DNA from: Chara braunii
Taxonomy: Eukaryota; Streptophyta; Charophyceae; Charales; Characeae
DNA: 29,594 nucleotides
Reading direction: 5' to 3'
NCBI GenBank assembly: GCA_003427395.1
Contig: BFEA01000381.1
Coordinates: 327,687 to 357,280, forward strand
Below are positions 8,982-17,747 of this stretch, piece after piece (position 1 is the stretch's first letter; every line of letters begins with the position of its first letter). Made by a program: the position numbers and the translations under genes. The notes beneath the pieces are model-generated. The model saw only the letters and a program-made list of their open reading frames with translations. It was not told the DNA's origin and made no database searches.

Positions 8982-10660
8982 ATGTCAACTGAAGGATCTA
9001 GTAGTTCCAACACGGCACCGGCCAAGCTTTCTGATATTCAAAAGGCTTGAGTGGATGCAGCGGATGACGAGGATAAACCGGTGTACCAGGCCCTCAACCA
9101 GAAGGAAATGGCCAAGGAGGAGGAGGAAGAGGCTCGCTGAAGGTCTTGAGACCGTCTTCAAAATAGTCTCAACCATGTTTGACTTAGATTGTCATTTGTT
9201 AAGCGAGCTTCCGAGTATAAAGTCTCAACTACTCGACGAAATGGGTCGATTGCGTACTCAGATGGCAGATATTGCCAAGGAGCATTGTGACCAAATACAC
9301 TTTCATACAACAGATGGCAATCATACATCATGCCCAAATGTCAAAATCCCTTCCCCTACCTCTTGTTGCTAACCGTTCTACCAAGGAGCATCGTGACCAA
9401 ATACAACAGATGGCAATCATGCATCATTGCCCAAATGTCAAGATCTCTTCCCCTACCTCTTGTTGCCAACCGTTCTACCTTTGCACCTCTCCATGCTTCT
9501 TCCTCTTCTTATTCTTCTTCGTTGAGTTTGGTGGCAAATCTTTCAGGACCTGCAACAGGTGCAGATCCCGCTACCGCTACAAGTGATAGCACTTAAATTT
9601 TTGCAACTGCTGCGGCCCTAAGATCGGACCCAACAATGGCTGGTTCCAGCAATAGCAGTCCATACATGGACAGAAAGACAGTGATGATACCGTCCAAATA
9701 CAATGGCAAGAAAGATGTTGAGTCCTGGATCAGCTCCATAAGAGCTTACTTTGAGGTACAGGGCACTCAAAGAGTGAACCTGTCGTTGTACTAGGGACAA
9801 ATGTCGAGGTTGTTGTAAGGGGCTTCCTTAAAGTTCAAGCTATGCAAGCTAGGTATTCAAAGATCGATCTTACGGATGGCTTAAGGTCACCTCGACCGCC
9901 GCTCTCGAAGAGATACTAGTTGTGCAGTACAACGACTCACATGTTGCAGCTAGAGTAAGGATCCAACTCGACGAACTTGAGCGCGGCAAGTGGCAGGGCA
10001 CCATGCACAAACTGCAGTTGCATGTCAACAAACTCTTTGCGACACCAGGATTGGAACTGACAGCACAATCGTGCTTGGATGTTGTTAAAGGTACAATTCC
10101 CACCAATTTCACCAATCACATAGGCAGGGATTTTTTTAGTTACACTAACTGGTTTTCCTTGATGAAGGATGTAGTCAGTCTCGAGGCAAAAGACCTCCTT
10201 ACCACAACAAGCAACAAAAAAAACTTTGTCCGCGGACGGTTTCGTCGCAGCAATCGTCTTGTTGCGCTTGACTTGCTGGAGGTGGAAGGGGAGGCCGAAG
10301 CAGATGACCCCACTCTTGGCGACGACCAAGAACAGGACGTTGATACAACCTACTCTTCCACCCAAGAATCCGATATCAACAACGAAAACGAAAAATTTGG
10401 TGCCTTCAAAAAAACTGCCTATGCCAAGGGAAACCAAAACAGAACGCAGTAAGGAACTTGGTCGCACTCCCTAAGGGAGTCAAAATCCCAACCAATCTGA
10501 AGGACGCAAGTACTAAACCTTGAGTGGACCTCCAAAACCGTGAGGCTGAATGAAAGGCTAGAATCAAGAAAGGAGGTTGCCTGCATTGCCAGAAAACTAA
10601 TAATAAGGTCCAATGATGCTTTAGTCTGCAAGGAAACCTGAATCGGGTGTAGATGGTTCA
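8982..10660 (+). pseudogene. Element 3 Gag, multiple stops and frameshifts
   Basis: ATG 8982 opens MSTEGSSSSNTAPAKLSDIQ, stopped at 9048. The same frame then gives an acidic Lys/Glu-rich segment, and a helical stretch continues in another frame (LSELPSIKSQLLDEMGRLRT). A duplication at 9275-9478 lies within it. The retrotransposon gag domain is seen from about 9680 (PSKYNGKKDVESWISSIRAY) and 9900-10200 (VQYNDSHVAARVRIQLDELE). A decayed zinc knuckle, CLHC followed by a stop where the last cysteine region should be, is near 10580. Stops at 9791 and elsewhere preclude function. Confidence 0.75.
9275..9478 (+). repeat. Tandem duplication of ~100 bp in element 3 gag
   Basis: Copies at 9275-9380 and 9381-9478 both start CCAAGGAGCAT and end AACCGTTCTA. 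They differ by point changes and by a deletion of about 8 bp in the second copy. The duplication is local to the gag remnant. Confidence 0.85.
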
Positions 10661-10729
10661 TCAGCACACTCTACAACATTTACAAGGGAGTCTGAACCGG
10701 TCAGTGATAGTTCTCCCAAGGAATATGTC

Positions 10730-11620
10730 ATGGCCCAGCATTCCTTCCTTGAAGCCCCATCTTCTGCTGATTCCAAGGCTAATGAATGTCATGTTCTATA
10801 TGTAAAGCCTTGGAAGGAGTCAGAGAAGGTCGACTTTCACTATCACCTAGAGCATTGGGCTGAGATGAAACAACAACGTGCTCAATGGACAGCAAAGTTA
10901 ATCTTCTGCAAACTTTTCATTAACCACCGCTATCTCCGTGTCTTGATTGATTGTGGTGCCAGAAGTAATTTCATGTCACCACATGAGATACACAAAGTAC
11001 GTTTGGGGATGAAGCAAATGGCTTTGTAGAGCCCTTGCTAGACTCAAGTAGGCAACAAAGAGGTTGTTTCATCCACGCATGCAGTCAAAGGTGTGCGCAC
11101 TACCTTTGACAAAGAGAAGACTATTACACACCCATTAAACTTTTATGTCCTTGACAAGTGTCCCTTCGATGCAGTCCTCAGGTTGGCCTGGTTGCAGTCC
11201 CAATGTGAATGGACCAAGTGGAAGGAACCGCTTTTCATGGTCAAAGATGCACAAGGGAATGGGCGTCTCGTCCTATAGGATGAGAAGCTCGACTCCCTGG
11301 TGACTTTTCTTAATTTCATGCAGTTCTGCAAGAAGTGGCGCAAAGATAAGGAGGATGAACAGTTGTATGTTGCCTCTGTTCATCCTACTCATGTGCCTTC
11401 TGCTTTTGCGATCGGTAATAATTATACTTTGCATGATAAATCTACTTTTATCCCTACATCTACTGCTATTCCAAATGAGTATACTTTACATTCGGTTGCC
11501 TTAACTAATAACTTGCGACCTGATCTAGGTGATCCTTTTTCTGATCCTTCACCCCCACCGATCCCAACACGCATCCAAAGCCTACTTGACCGATTTTTGG
11601 AAGTTCTGGCCAAACCCCGT
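10730..11620 (+). pseudogene. Element 3 aspartic protease remnant
   Basis: The active-site strand reads VLIDCGARSNFMS at about 10940-10980, with D-C-G in place of D-S/T-G and arginine after alanine, so it is unlikely to be active. A stop at 11027 follows. The second conserved strand is PFDAVLRLAWLQ at about 11163-11200 (family FDVVLGMDWL). The C-terminal linker to RT (about 11300-11620) is open for 107 codons. The copy has the general domain order of element 1 but little sequence in common with it here. Confidence 0.7.
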
Positions 11621-11639
11621 TGAGTTCCCACACAATAGG

Positions 11640-12480
11640 TCTGACACACGATGGAGTTGGTCGAAGGCATTGTTCCTCCAAAGGGCGATGTAAACCATTT
11701 GGGATCCGGCAAGTTGGAGGAACTCTGAAAACAAATCGATGAGATGATTGACAAGGGATGGATTAAGCCTAGCGAATCTAATTTTGGTGCACCTATTTTG
11801 CTTGTCCCGAAGAAAGGAGGCAAACTCCATATGTGTCTTGGTTACCGAGGTCTCGGCCGCATCACAAGGAAGAATGGATATGCCCATTGCCACGCATAGA
11901 TGATTTGCTTGATGCTGCAGGTGGGTGTGAGGTCTTCTCCAAGATCGATCTGAAGTCTAGGTACCACCAAATTGAAGTCAATCTTGAGGACCAACACAAA
12001 ACTGCGTTCGACATGCGACGAACTTTACAAAGTCACCGTAATGATCTTCGGACTCACGAACGCACCGACCACTTTTTAAAGTCTTCTGAACAAGGTCCTC
12101 TGCGAACCGATTGGTCGGTTTGTGCTTGTGTATCTTGATGATATTATGATTTTCAGCAAAACAATTGAGGAATATATGAAGCACTTTGAAGAAGTGTTCA
12201 CCATCCTCGCGAAAATGCAACTCCATCTCAACTTAGAGCAATCTGAATTTCGAAAGGACATCGTCATCTATATTGGGCACCGGTTGTCTGTTGCAGGCCT
12301 TGAGCCTGAGGCAACCAAGGTTGAGGTCATATGCAAATGGCCTCAACCCGCAAACGTCCGCGAATTGTGTTCTTTCCTTGGTCTTCCATCATACTGTTGG
12401 AAGTTCGTGCCCCGATTTTCTATTGTTGCTCGCACAGTCCAAACTAACAAGCAAGGGCGTATCATACACGTGAGATGCAA
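11640..12480 (+). pseudogene. Element 3 reverse transcriptase remnant
   Basis: Motifs occur in three frames: DKGWIKPSESNFGAPILLVP and KKGGKLHMCLGYRGL at 11740-11850, PLPRIDDLLDAAGGCEVFSK and IDLKSRYHQI from 11885, and the catalytic FVLVYLDDIMIFSKT at about 12117-12160, then YIGHRLSVAGLEP. The GYRGL site has lost the usual D-N/Y. A frameshift near 12015 destroys the expected YGLYEF-MPFGL segment, which is readable only in another frame. The connection domain (NVRELCSFLGLPSYCWKFVP) is still clear. Confidence 0.8.
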
Positions 12481-12598
12481 CATGTGAAACTGCTTTTCAA
12501 GCTTTCAAAGAGGTCTTGGTAAGTTATCTTGTACTTTGCATTGCAAATTCCAAACTCATTCACTACGGATGCGAGCCAGTATGGGATCGGCGTTGTCG
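12481..12598 (+). pseudogene. Element 3 RNase H first strand, then truncation
   Basis: FTTDASQYGIGVV at about 12547-12590 is the first RNase H strand with its catalytic aspartate. Similarity to retroelement protein ends here, directly before the 12600-12627 palindrome. The remaining RNase H and the integrase are missing, so DNA has been inserted or deleted at this point. Confidence 0.7.
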
Positions 12599-12599
12599 G

Positions 12600-12627
12600 G
12601 GCAAATACCCTAATAAGGGTATTTGCC
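12600..12627. repeat. Perfect 12-bp-arm palindrome at the element 3 break
   Basis: GGCAAATACCCT and its exact complement AGGGTATTTGCC are separated by AATA. It sits at the point where element 3 coding sequence ends, which suggests a transposon end, an excision scar or a breakpoint hairpin. The following 12628-13130 has no recognisable gene or repeat. Confidence 0.85.
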
Positions 12628-13134
12628 GGGAATTTTAAACGTCAGACGCTGTCCGGCTTTTTCGTTGAATTGAAGGACTCGATGAGACTGGCGTTTGCTA
12701 GAAGTTCATTCGGACTAACCTATGACCGAAAGAGTGAAAGTTTTTGAACTTTGGTCTGGACACTTGTGGCGTCCGAGAGTGACGGCAGTAAGCGACTGTG
12801 CTTCATTTTGTCAAAGTCGTAGCGGCGTGCGGGTGTTGAAGTACAAAAATAGAAGGATGGTCGCGCCGAGTATGGGGACGAGTCACGGGAGAAATGAAGC
12901 GCTTACCTTTTATTCATTTCTTTATTTATTGTTGGTCCCACGGGGTTTGATTCCGCGTCGAGGGCCGGGAAACCAACGTTGTGGCCTACCCGGTTGGGTG
13001 ACCGTCGAGCAGTGGTCGTGCGGCCATTCGATGGGAAACAGGCCAGAAAGTGAGGCTTGCTAGGCCACAGGCGGATTGCTTTTTGGGGATTACAGCTCTT
13101 CATATACGAGGGCTGCTCCTATACCAATGTGAAA

Positions 13135-13366
13135 AAGGAGCTAGCCCAATAGATAACGTACCAGTCTGACAAACCGCAGATGCGGGGATCGAAGCCAATA
13201 AGCCCCACTGGGCTAGCTCCTTCCTTTTGGAGCAGTTATGGGAGAAGAATTCGACGCAGCCGATTTCGGCTGCGCGATCGGCGAGATCGCACGGCTGAAA
13301 ACAGCCGCGCCAATAGGGAATTGGCCCTGTGCAAGGATGACACGCATAAATCCAAAAAAAAAAAAA
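13135..13366 (+). mobile_element. tRNA-headed SINE candidate
   Basis: An A-box-like TAGCCCAATAG (13142-13152) and a B-box-like GATCGAAGC (13187-13195, fitting GWTCRANNC) are spaced as in a pol III promoter. The head resembles plant tRNA-Arg (GCCCAATRGATAA). It is flanked by perfect 14-bp inverted arms (13135-13148 and 13209-13222). The body has four hairpins in a row: 13255-13274, 13274-13290, 13292-13307 and 13309-13325. It ends in a run of about 14 A. This order (tRNA head, body, poly-A) is that of a SINE. A clean target duplication was not found. It is not a functional tRNA gene: the B box lies too far from the 3' arm. Confidence 0.5.
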
Positions 13367-13641
13367 ATCCTAACTATAAGTGAGGCGTCAATTGGCGCAA
13401 TATGAAGTGACTACGACTCTGAAAACTCCAGTGCGCTTGACAGTGCCATAAAAATGTCCAACCATTTCTTTGCAGCAAGGTAAGTTTTTGTTTTCTTGTT
13501 TTTTTTTTGTTTTTTTTACTTTTTTAGATTTTCTTCAAAAAAAAATTATTTTTGATTTGCATTCGATTTTCTTTTGTTTGATTTTATTATTTCTTTCTAG
13601 ATTTTCTTTCTTTCTTTTGTTCGTGATTTTACTGGAACTAA

Positions 13642-13661
13642 CCGTTCGTTTCGACGAACGG
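13642..13661. repeat. Hairpin with TTCG loop
   Basis: CCGTTCGT pairs perfectly with ACGAACGG around TTCG. The loop is of the stable UUCG type if transcribed, though closed by U-A and not C-G. Confidence 0.7.
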
Positions 13662-13743
13662 GCTGGCTACTTCCACAAATGGGATGAGCCAAATCGAATG
13701 TATCTACCACTCGAACATGGGACTATACACTACTGGTACTACT

Positions 13744-13746
<3 letters not shown>

Positions 13747-13826
<80 letters not shown>
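13747..13826. repeat. (GA)n microsatellite
   Basis: About 40 GA units with a few interruptions (AAAGACA near 13803). Apparent Arg-Glu or Ser-Leu open frames across it are artefacts of the repeat. Confidence 0.95.
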
Positions 13827-13994
13827 TGAGGGAGAGGGTCTTGCCTGGCGACGACAACGGGCAAAGTAACGGGCAACAGGTAAGTCTCCAACCCAGCAGC
13901 TGACCTCTTGATACATCCATCGATAGGATGAGCAAAATCGGAATGAATCTTCAGCTAGAACATGAAAATATGCACTACCATATTCCCCCCCCCC

Positions 13995-14098
13995 NNNNNN
14001 NNNNNNNNNNNNNNNNNNNNNNNNNNNNNNNNNNNNNNNNNNNNNNNNNNNNNNNNNNNNNNNNNNNNNNNNNNNNNNNNNNNNNNNNNNNNNNNNNN
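13995..14098. other. Assembly gap, 104 N
   Basis: Unsequenced bases preceded by a run of ten C (13985-13994). The homopolymer at the edge suggests a sequencing stall; the true gap length is unknown. Confidence 0.98.
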
Positions 14099-14550
14099 AG
14101 GACGACCCTTGGGATGCTGCGAAGAAAACGGGCACTGCCACACTCATTCGTTTCAGGTAAGGGTTGGTTGTTTTTGGGTTTTTCTTTTTGTTTCTTTTTT
14201 TCTTTGCTTCTTTCGTTTCTGCAAGGAAAATAAGCAACAACGAGATGACAAATCCAGATTTACACCATCACATTAAAAGCCAGATAGTCACACTTTGTCC
14301 AGAGAGCAGCATTGCACCAATAATACACCAATGGACGTTCGTAGTACTGAAAACCAATGTCATGGAGAGCTTTCTCTCTCCTTCAGCAACACAAGAGTCC
14401 AGTCCCTTCACACTCCTACTTGGCACTCAGCGCCTACTCCTACAAAGCTACGATCAGCCTAATAATAGACAATGCAATAGTTGACATCAGCGACAACCCG
14501 AAGTACTTGAAGATTCGCCCATATGCAGACCATCGCCAATACAAGGTAAG

Positions 14551-14934
14551 TGCCCTCACATCATCATCATCATCATCATTCTTCGCCCATCCCTGACTAA
14601 ACACCCACACCTGTCCTCTCTTATACCCGAAGACCACCCCTGCGCCTCACTGTGCATCCAAGCCCAGCCCGCTATGGAGGCTGGCTATGGCGCTGCCCTC
14701 AGCAGCGCCCTGCTTCCACACATGACCGCACGTGCGCAGCCTCTTGCTCCAATACCGACAGCCAGCCCGCGAGCAATTGCTCCAGCAGCGCTGCCGCCAG
14801 CCAGCAAGTGACCGACTGCCAATGTCAGGGGAGAGCTCTTTCCTTTATGGAAAGAGCTGGACTGTTTGCGCAGCCTGGCTGCATTGGCCTGGGCCCATAA
14901 GCTTCCGGTAGGCCCCAGGATGCTACGTGCTACT
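14551..14934. other. Non-coding stretch, no gene recognised
   Basis: Holds a short ATC repeat near 14560-14580 and a GC-rich part (14640-14830) with AGCAGCGC words. Open frames here show no domain and low-complexity composition. Confidence 0.6.
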
Positions 14935-15050
14935 TGCAGCGTCTGGGCCTCATTCGGTTGGGCCTCCCAACTGTCAATGTATGAGGCTGCGATTCACGGC
15001 CAGGGCCTGCATTTTTTGGAAAGGCCCGGTAGGCCGTTGTCGGGACTGGT
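14935..15050 (-). repeat. Reverse-orientation copy of LTR segment 8795-8910
   Basis: Read on the minus strand it follows the element 1 LTR segment: CTGGGCCTC-TTCGGTTGGGC, CCCAACTGTC, TGTATGAGGCTGCG, GGAAAGGCCC appear in the same order. It is a stray fragment of the same LTR or of a dispersed repeat captured by that LTR. The next 15051-15600 is purine-rich non-coding DNA; GGAATTCAACGAGGC at about 15278 recalls the element 2 LTR near 27165. Confidence 0.7.
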
Positions 15051-15600
15051 GGGTCCTGAATAACTTCCCATCACTCGAGAGACTGAATATAGACAAATTG
15101 TGCACGATAGAGAAATTTGGAGTAAGGAGGCTAGAGAGAGAAAAAGACAAAGGATTAGGCCACAGAAGGGAATGATGCCCTGGGGTAAGAACCACAGGAG
15201 TAAAAAACCAGCGACGGCAAGCAAGTAAGCGCAAGAGCAGGGGCACATAGAACATAGCATGAAGCCAGGAGGGCCTTTGGAATTCAACGAGGCTAAGGCC
15301 AAGGGACTCTTGAACCAGCAACCGCGGCACGACAGCAACAAAAGAATGTGGAAGTCGAGAGATGGACGGGCCGGAGGCCGTGGGACGCTAGAGAATAAGG
15401 GCCCAACATGGGCGCCACCTACGGAAGCCTCGGGTTGGAGGCCCCACGACCAAAGGAAACGACGCTCGCAAGGCGTGAGAAAGACAAGGGAGAAGGGTCA
15501 CCCGGGGGCCGCAAACGCCCAAGGGACATGGGACACCTTGGGGAAAGGCACCCGGGGGCCACGTGAGACTAAGTAAAAATAATGGCATCCGGAACAAAAT

Positions 15601-15704
15601 GTGTCGGGGACCGCCGGCGGGACTAAGTGTCGGGGACCACCGGTGGGACTAAGTGTCGGGGACCGTCGGCGGGACTAAGTGCTGGGGACCACCGACGGGA
15701 CGAA
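15601..15704 (+). repeat. 26-bp minisatellite, four copies
   Basis: Units start at 15601, 15627, 15653 and 15679 with consensus GTGTCGGGGACC, a 10-bp near-palindrome, then GGACTAA. Copy 1 has the perfect palindrome CCGCCGGCGG and copy 2 has CCACCGGTGG, two changes that preserve symmetry. A partial fifth unit follows. Related words recur at 17064-17085. Confidence 0.85.
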
Positions 15705-15759
15705 TGGCGGGGACATGTGAAAGTCCCAAGAAGAAACGGCGGCACCGCATCAGGGGAAA

Positions 15760-16275
15760 TAATAAAGGCAAGTTGCACCGTCAAGATCGAAATCTTAACG
15801 GCCAAGAATATTAGCAATACTAGTGCAAGCACCAGCGGTAGCAAACGGGAAGGCTGAAAAGAAAAGAAAAAGTAAAGAAACTTAAAGTGGGAGGCATGGG
15901 AGCAATCCGAAAAATCTCGAACCAGCCTCCCTCAAGAAAATGGGGTCAAAAGAGACCCCATGTGAAAAATAGGCCTTCGGGAGAAAATCGGAGTAGGAGG
16001 GGCCACTGTGGGAGAAAGATAGAGGTAAAAGGAAGCTCACATAGGCATGAGAAGGCCATTATTGTAGTCTGAGAAATAACGGACTGCACCTTGGGCATAG
16101 GAAGGGCCAAAACTAAGAGGAAGGGGCTAGAAAAGGGCCTTAACGACCACTTGACACTTCGCATGCTAGAAAAAGAGAAAAAATAAAAGAAAATGTGGGA
16201 GAATAAGACAAAAAGAGTGAAAGGGAGTGAGTGAGTTGGCCGTCAGTAGGGACTACCACAAGTAGGGACAGGCAG
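15760..16275 (+). repeat. Long diverged direct repeat, copy A
   Basis: Aligns in order with 17161-17694: CACCGTC-AGATC hairpin, ATATTAGCA and CTAGTGCAA, the AAATATCTCG-like block, GAGAAAATCGGAG, a T-G-TCCGAGA-ATAACGG hairpin block, TGACACTT, AATAAGACAAAAAG and AGTAGGGAC-GGCAG. No coding potential is visible. Many substitutions and indels separate the copies. Confidence 0.75.
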
Positions 16276-16377
16276 AAAAGAAAAAAGAAAAGAAAAGAAA
16301 AGAGAAAAAAGCCTTAACGGTAAAAAATGGTCACTTGGGGAGATGCATTCGTGACCAGATTCATTCTGGAATATGGC

Positions 16378-16448
16378 GGTTGCAATGGACTTTGATTTTC
16401 TTTGATTTTTGCTGAGAAAATCAAAGAAAATCAAGGTCCCATGCAACC
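16378..16448. repeat. Near-perfect 31-32-bp-stem hairpin
   Basis: The left arm begins GGTTGCAATGGACTTTGATT and ends TTTGATTTT at about 16410. The right arm is its complement from 16417 to 16448, with only single-base offsets near ATGG and GAC. The loop is TGCTGAG. The size and pairing resemble a small-RNA precursor or short foldback element, but the stem is partly low-complexity. Confidence 0.75.
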
Positions 16449-16458
16449 GAAATAAAAC

Positions 16459-16782
16459 GGATTACATGGAGGAGGAGAAACACATGTTTTAGGTACATCC
16501 GGAGCCAAAATTGAGTCCGGATGCACTTGGGAGATGGTCGTTTCTTTTTCTTTTGAGAAAGGGCTAGTTGTGGGGCATTGGGGCTAGGGAATTGACCCCT
16601 ATTGCAGTCCGAGTTGCGACGGACTGCATGGGGAAGGGAAAACACATGTTTTAGGTGCATCCGGAGCCAATATTGAGCCCGGATGCACTTAGAAATCAAA
16701 CACTTCATTTTCTTTTAACATGAGGCAAGTTGTGGGGCTGTGGGACTAGAAAAATGGTCGTGATTGCAGTCCGAGAAATAAC
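16459..16782 (+). repeat. 162-bp tandem duplication carrying two hairpins per unit
   Basis: Units 16459-16620 and 16621-16782 both start GGA-T-CATGG and include ACACATGTTTTAGG. Each has an inverted repeat GTRCATCCGG / CCGGATGCAC and ends in a GCAGTCCG / CGGACTGC hairpin (16604-16627 and 16766-16789). The hairpin loops differ completely (AGTTGCGA against AGAAATAA) while the 8-bp stems are identical. Confidence 0.8.
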
Positions 16783-17160
16783 GGACTGCATGGAGGTGCC
16801 TAGGCCAAGGGAAAATGAGCCACGACAAACCCGAAAGACTAGAAAGGAACAATTTCGACATGAGGCAAGTGAAGACGGTAAACGGCAACTGTGAGATGAG
16901 ATCTCACGGCCTAGAAAAATCGGCACACATGTGGTACCTAAGGGAGAGATATTGGGAACACCAAGGGCAAGGAGGTTGAAAAATAAAAACGGGACACCGA
17001 CCGGGATATTGTCGAGGGTCAAGCGAGCCCAAATAATAAAAGTAAAAAAAACGGGATACGCGCCGGCGGGACCACCGGCGGGACAAGAAAACGGAACTAA
17101 TACGAAGGGAAGTGCCGGTGACTTGAGATGTCTCAAGGGAACCATGAGCAAGCACAAGAA

Positions 17161-17694
17161 ATAATTGTGGAAGCAAACGGCACCGTCGAGATCAAGGATC
17201 TAGACGGTGGAAAATATTAGCACCACTAGTGCAAACACTAGTAGGGGCAAGTGGGAGAGTCATGAGGAGAAAAAAAAGTAAAATAATGATGTTGGGAGGG
17301 CTGCCCAACGGTCCGAAATATCTCGGACTAGCTAGGCATGAGAAAATAAAGCCTCAAGAGGCTCAACGTGAGAAAAAGGTTGTCCTTAGAAAATCGGAGC
17401 AAAAGGGGGCTTAAAATTGGACAAACGGAAGCAAAGTGGAGCCCTCTAGGAGCAAGGGGGTGCCATTGTTGAAATCCGAGATATAACGGCCAAGTACCAG
17501 TCATGAACCTGGCCTTGAATGAGACCCTAAGGCCTAGAAAGAGGGTGCACAACAGTTTGACACTTGTCACAACTGAAATAAAAGAAAAAAAAAGAAAAAT
17601 GAGAGAAAAAAAAGGAAAAATAAGACAAAAAGGGCGAAAGGAGTGGAGGAGAGTGTGCCGACCATTTGGGACCAGCACAGTAGGGACTGGCAGG
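17161..17694 (+). repeat. Long diverged direct repeat, copy B
   Basis: Partner of 15760-16275, about 1.4 kb downstream in the same orientation. The leading hairpin here is ACCGTCGAGATC paired with GATCTAGACGGT. The DNA between the copies (16276-17160) is non-coding and hairpin-rich. Confidence 0.75.
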
Positions 17695-17747
17695 TCCCAA
17701 CTGTGAGCTCATCCTTCCTGGAATGAGGGAGGGCAATCTGGATTGCA

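Larger units (their letters stand above)
8982..12598 (+). mobile_element. Ty3/gypsy element 3, decayed and 3'-truncated
   Basis: A separate lineage from element 1, with its own gag type and protease. It starts at a gag ATG with no LTR or primer site in front, only a GAGA-rich junction at 8950-8980. Gag, zinc knuckle remnant, protease, RT and the first RNase H strand follow in order on the + strand, then coding similarity stops at about 12598, next to a 28-bp palindrome. Many stops and frameshifts show it is old. It lies directly behind element 1's 3' LTR fragment. Confidence 0.8.
13425..14550 (+). other. Possible decayed multi-exon repeat with four GTAAG donors
   Basis: GTAAG occurs at 13480, 13880, 14157 and 14546, spaced 400, 277 (containing the N gap) and 389 bp. 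Three are preceded by AGG or CAGG. The first and third are followed by long T-rich, intron-like DNA. Segments at about 13683-13735 and 13927-13978 share the word order GGATGAGC, AAATCG, AATG, GAACATG, CACTAC. A TTTCTTTGCAG acceptor-like site precedes the first donor. This could be a tandemly duplicated exon-intron unit from a host gene, but no protein domain is recognisable. Confidence 0.3.

Noticed and set aside
9937-10467. 176-codon minus-strand frame
   Set aside because: Antisense to the gag frame at 9922-10452, which matches retrotransposon gag.
12600-12627. Telomere-like repeat (CCCTAA)
   Set aside because: A single CCCTAA inside a palindrome, not a tandem telomeric array.
13137-13220. 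Functional 84-nt tRNA gene
   Set aside because: A and B boxes are present, but the B box lies about 18 nt from the 3' arm, the T stem does not close properly and the anticodon stem has a mismatch. A SINE head fits better.
13704-13935. Open frames over the GA repeat (Arg-Glu or Ser-Leu polymers)
   Set aside because: They are produced by the dinucleotide repeat and, on one strand, run through the N gap.
15259-15576. 105-codon + strand frame
   Set aside because: Arg/Gly/Lys-rich translation of purine-rich DNA, no motif, next to repeats.
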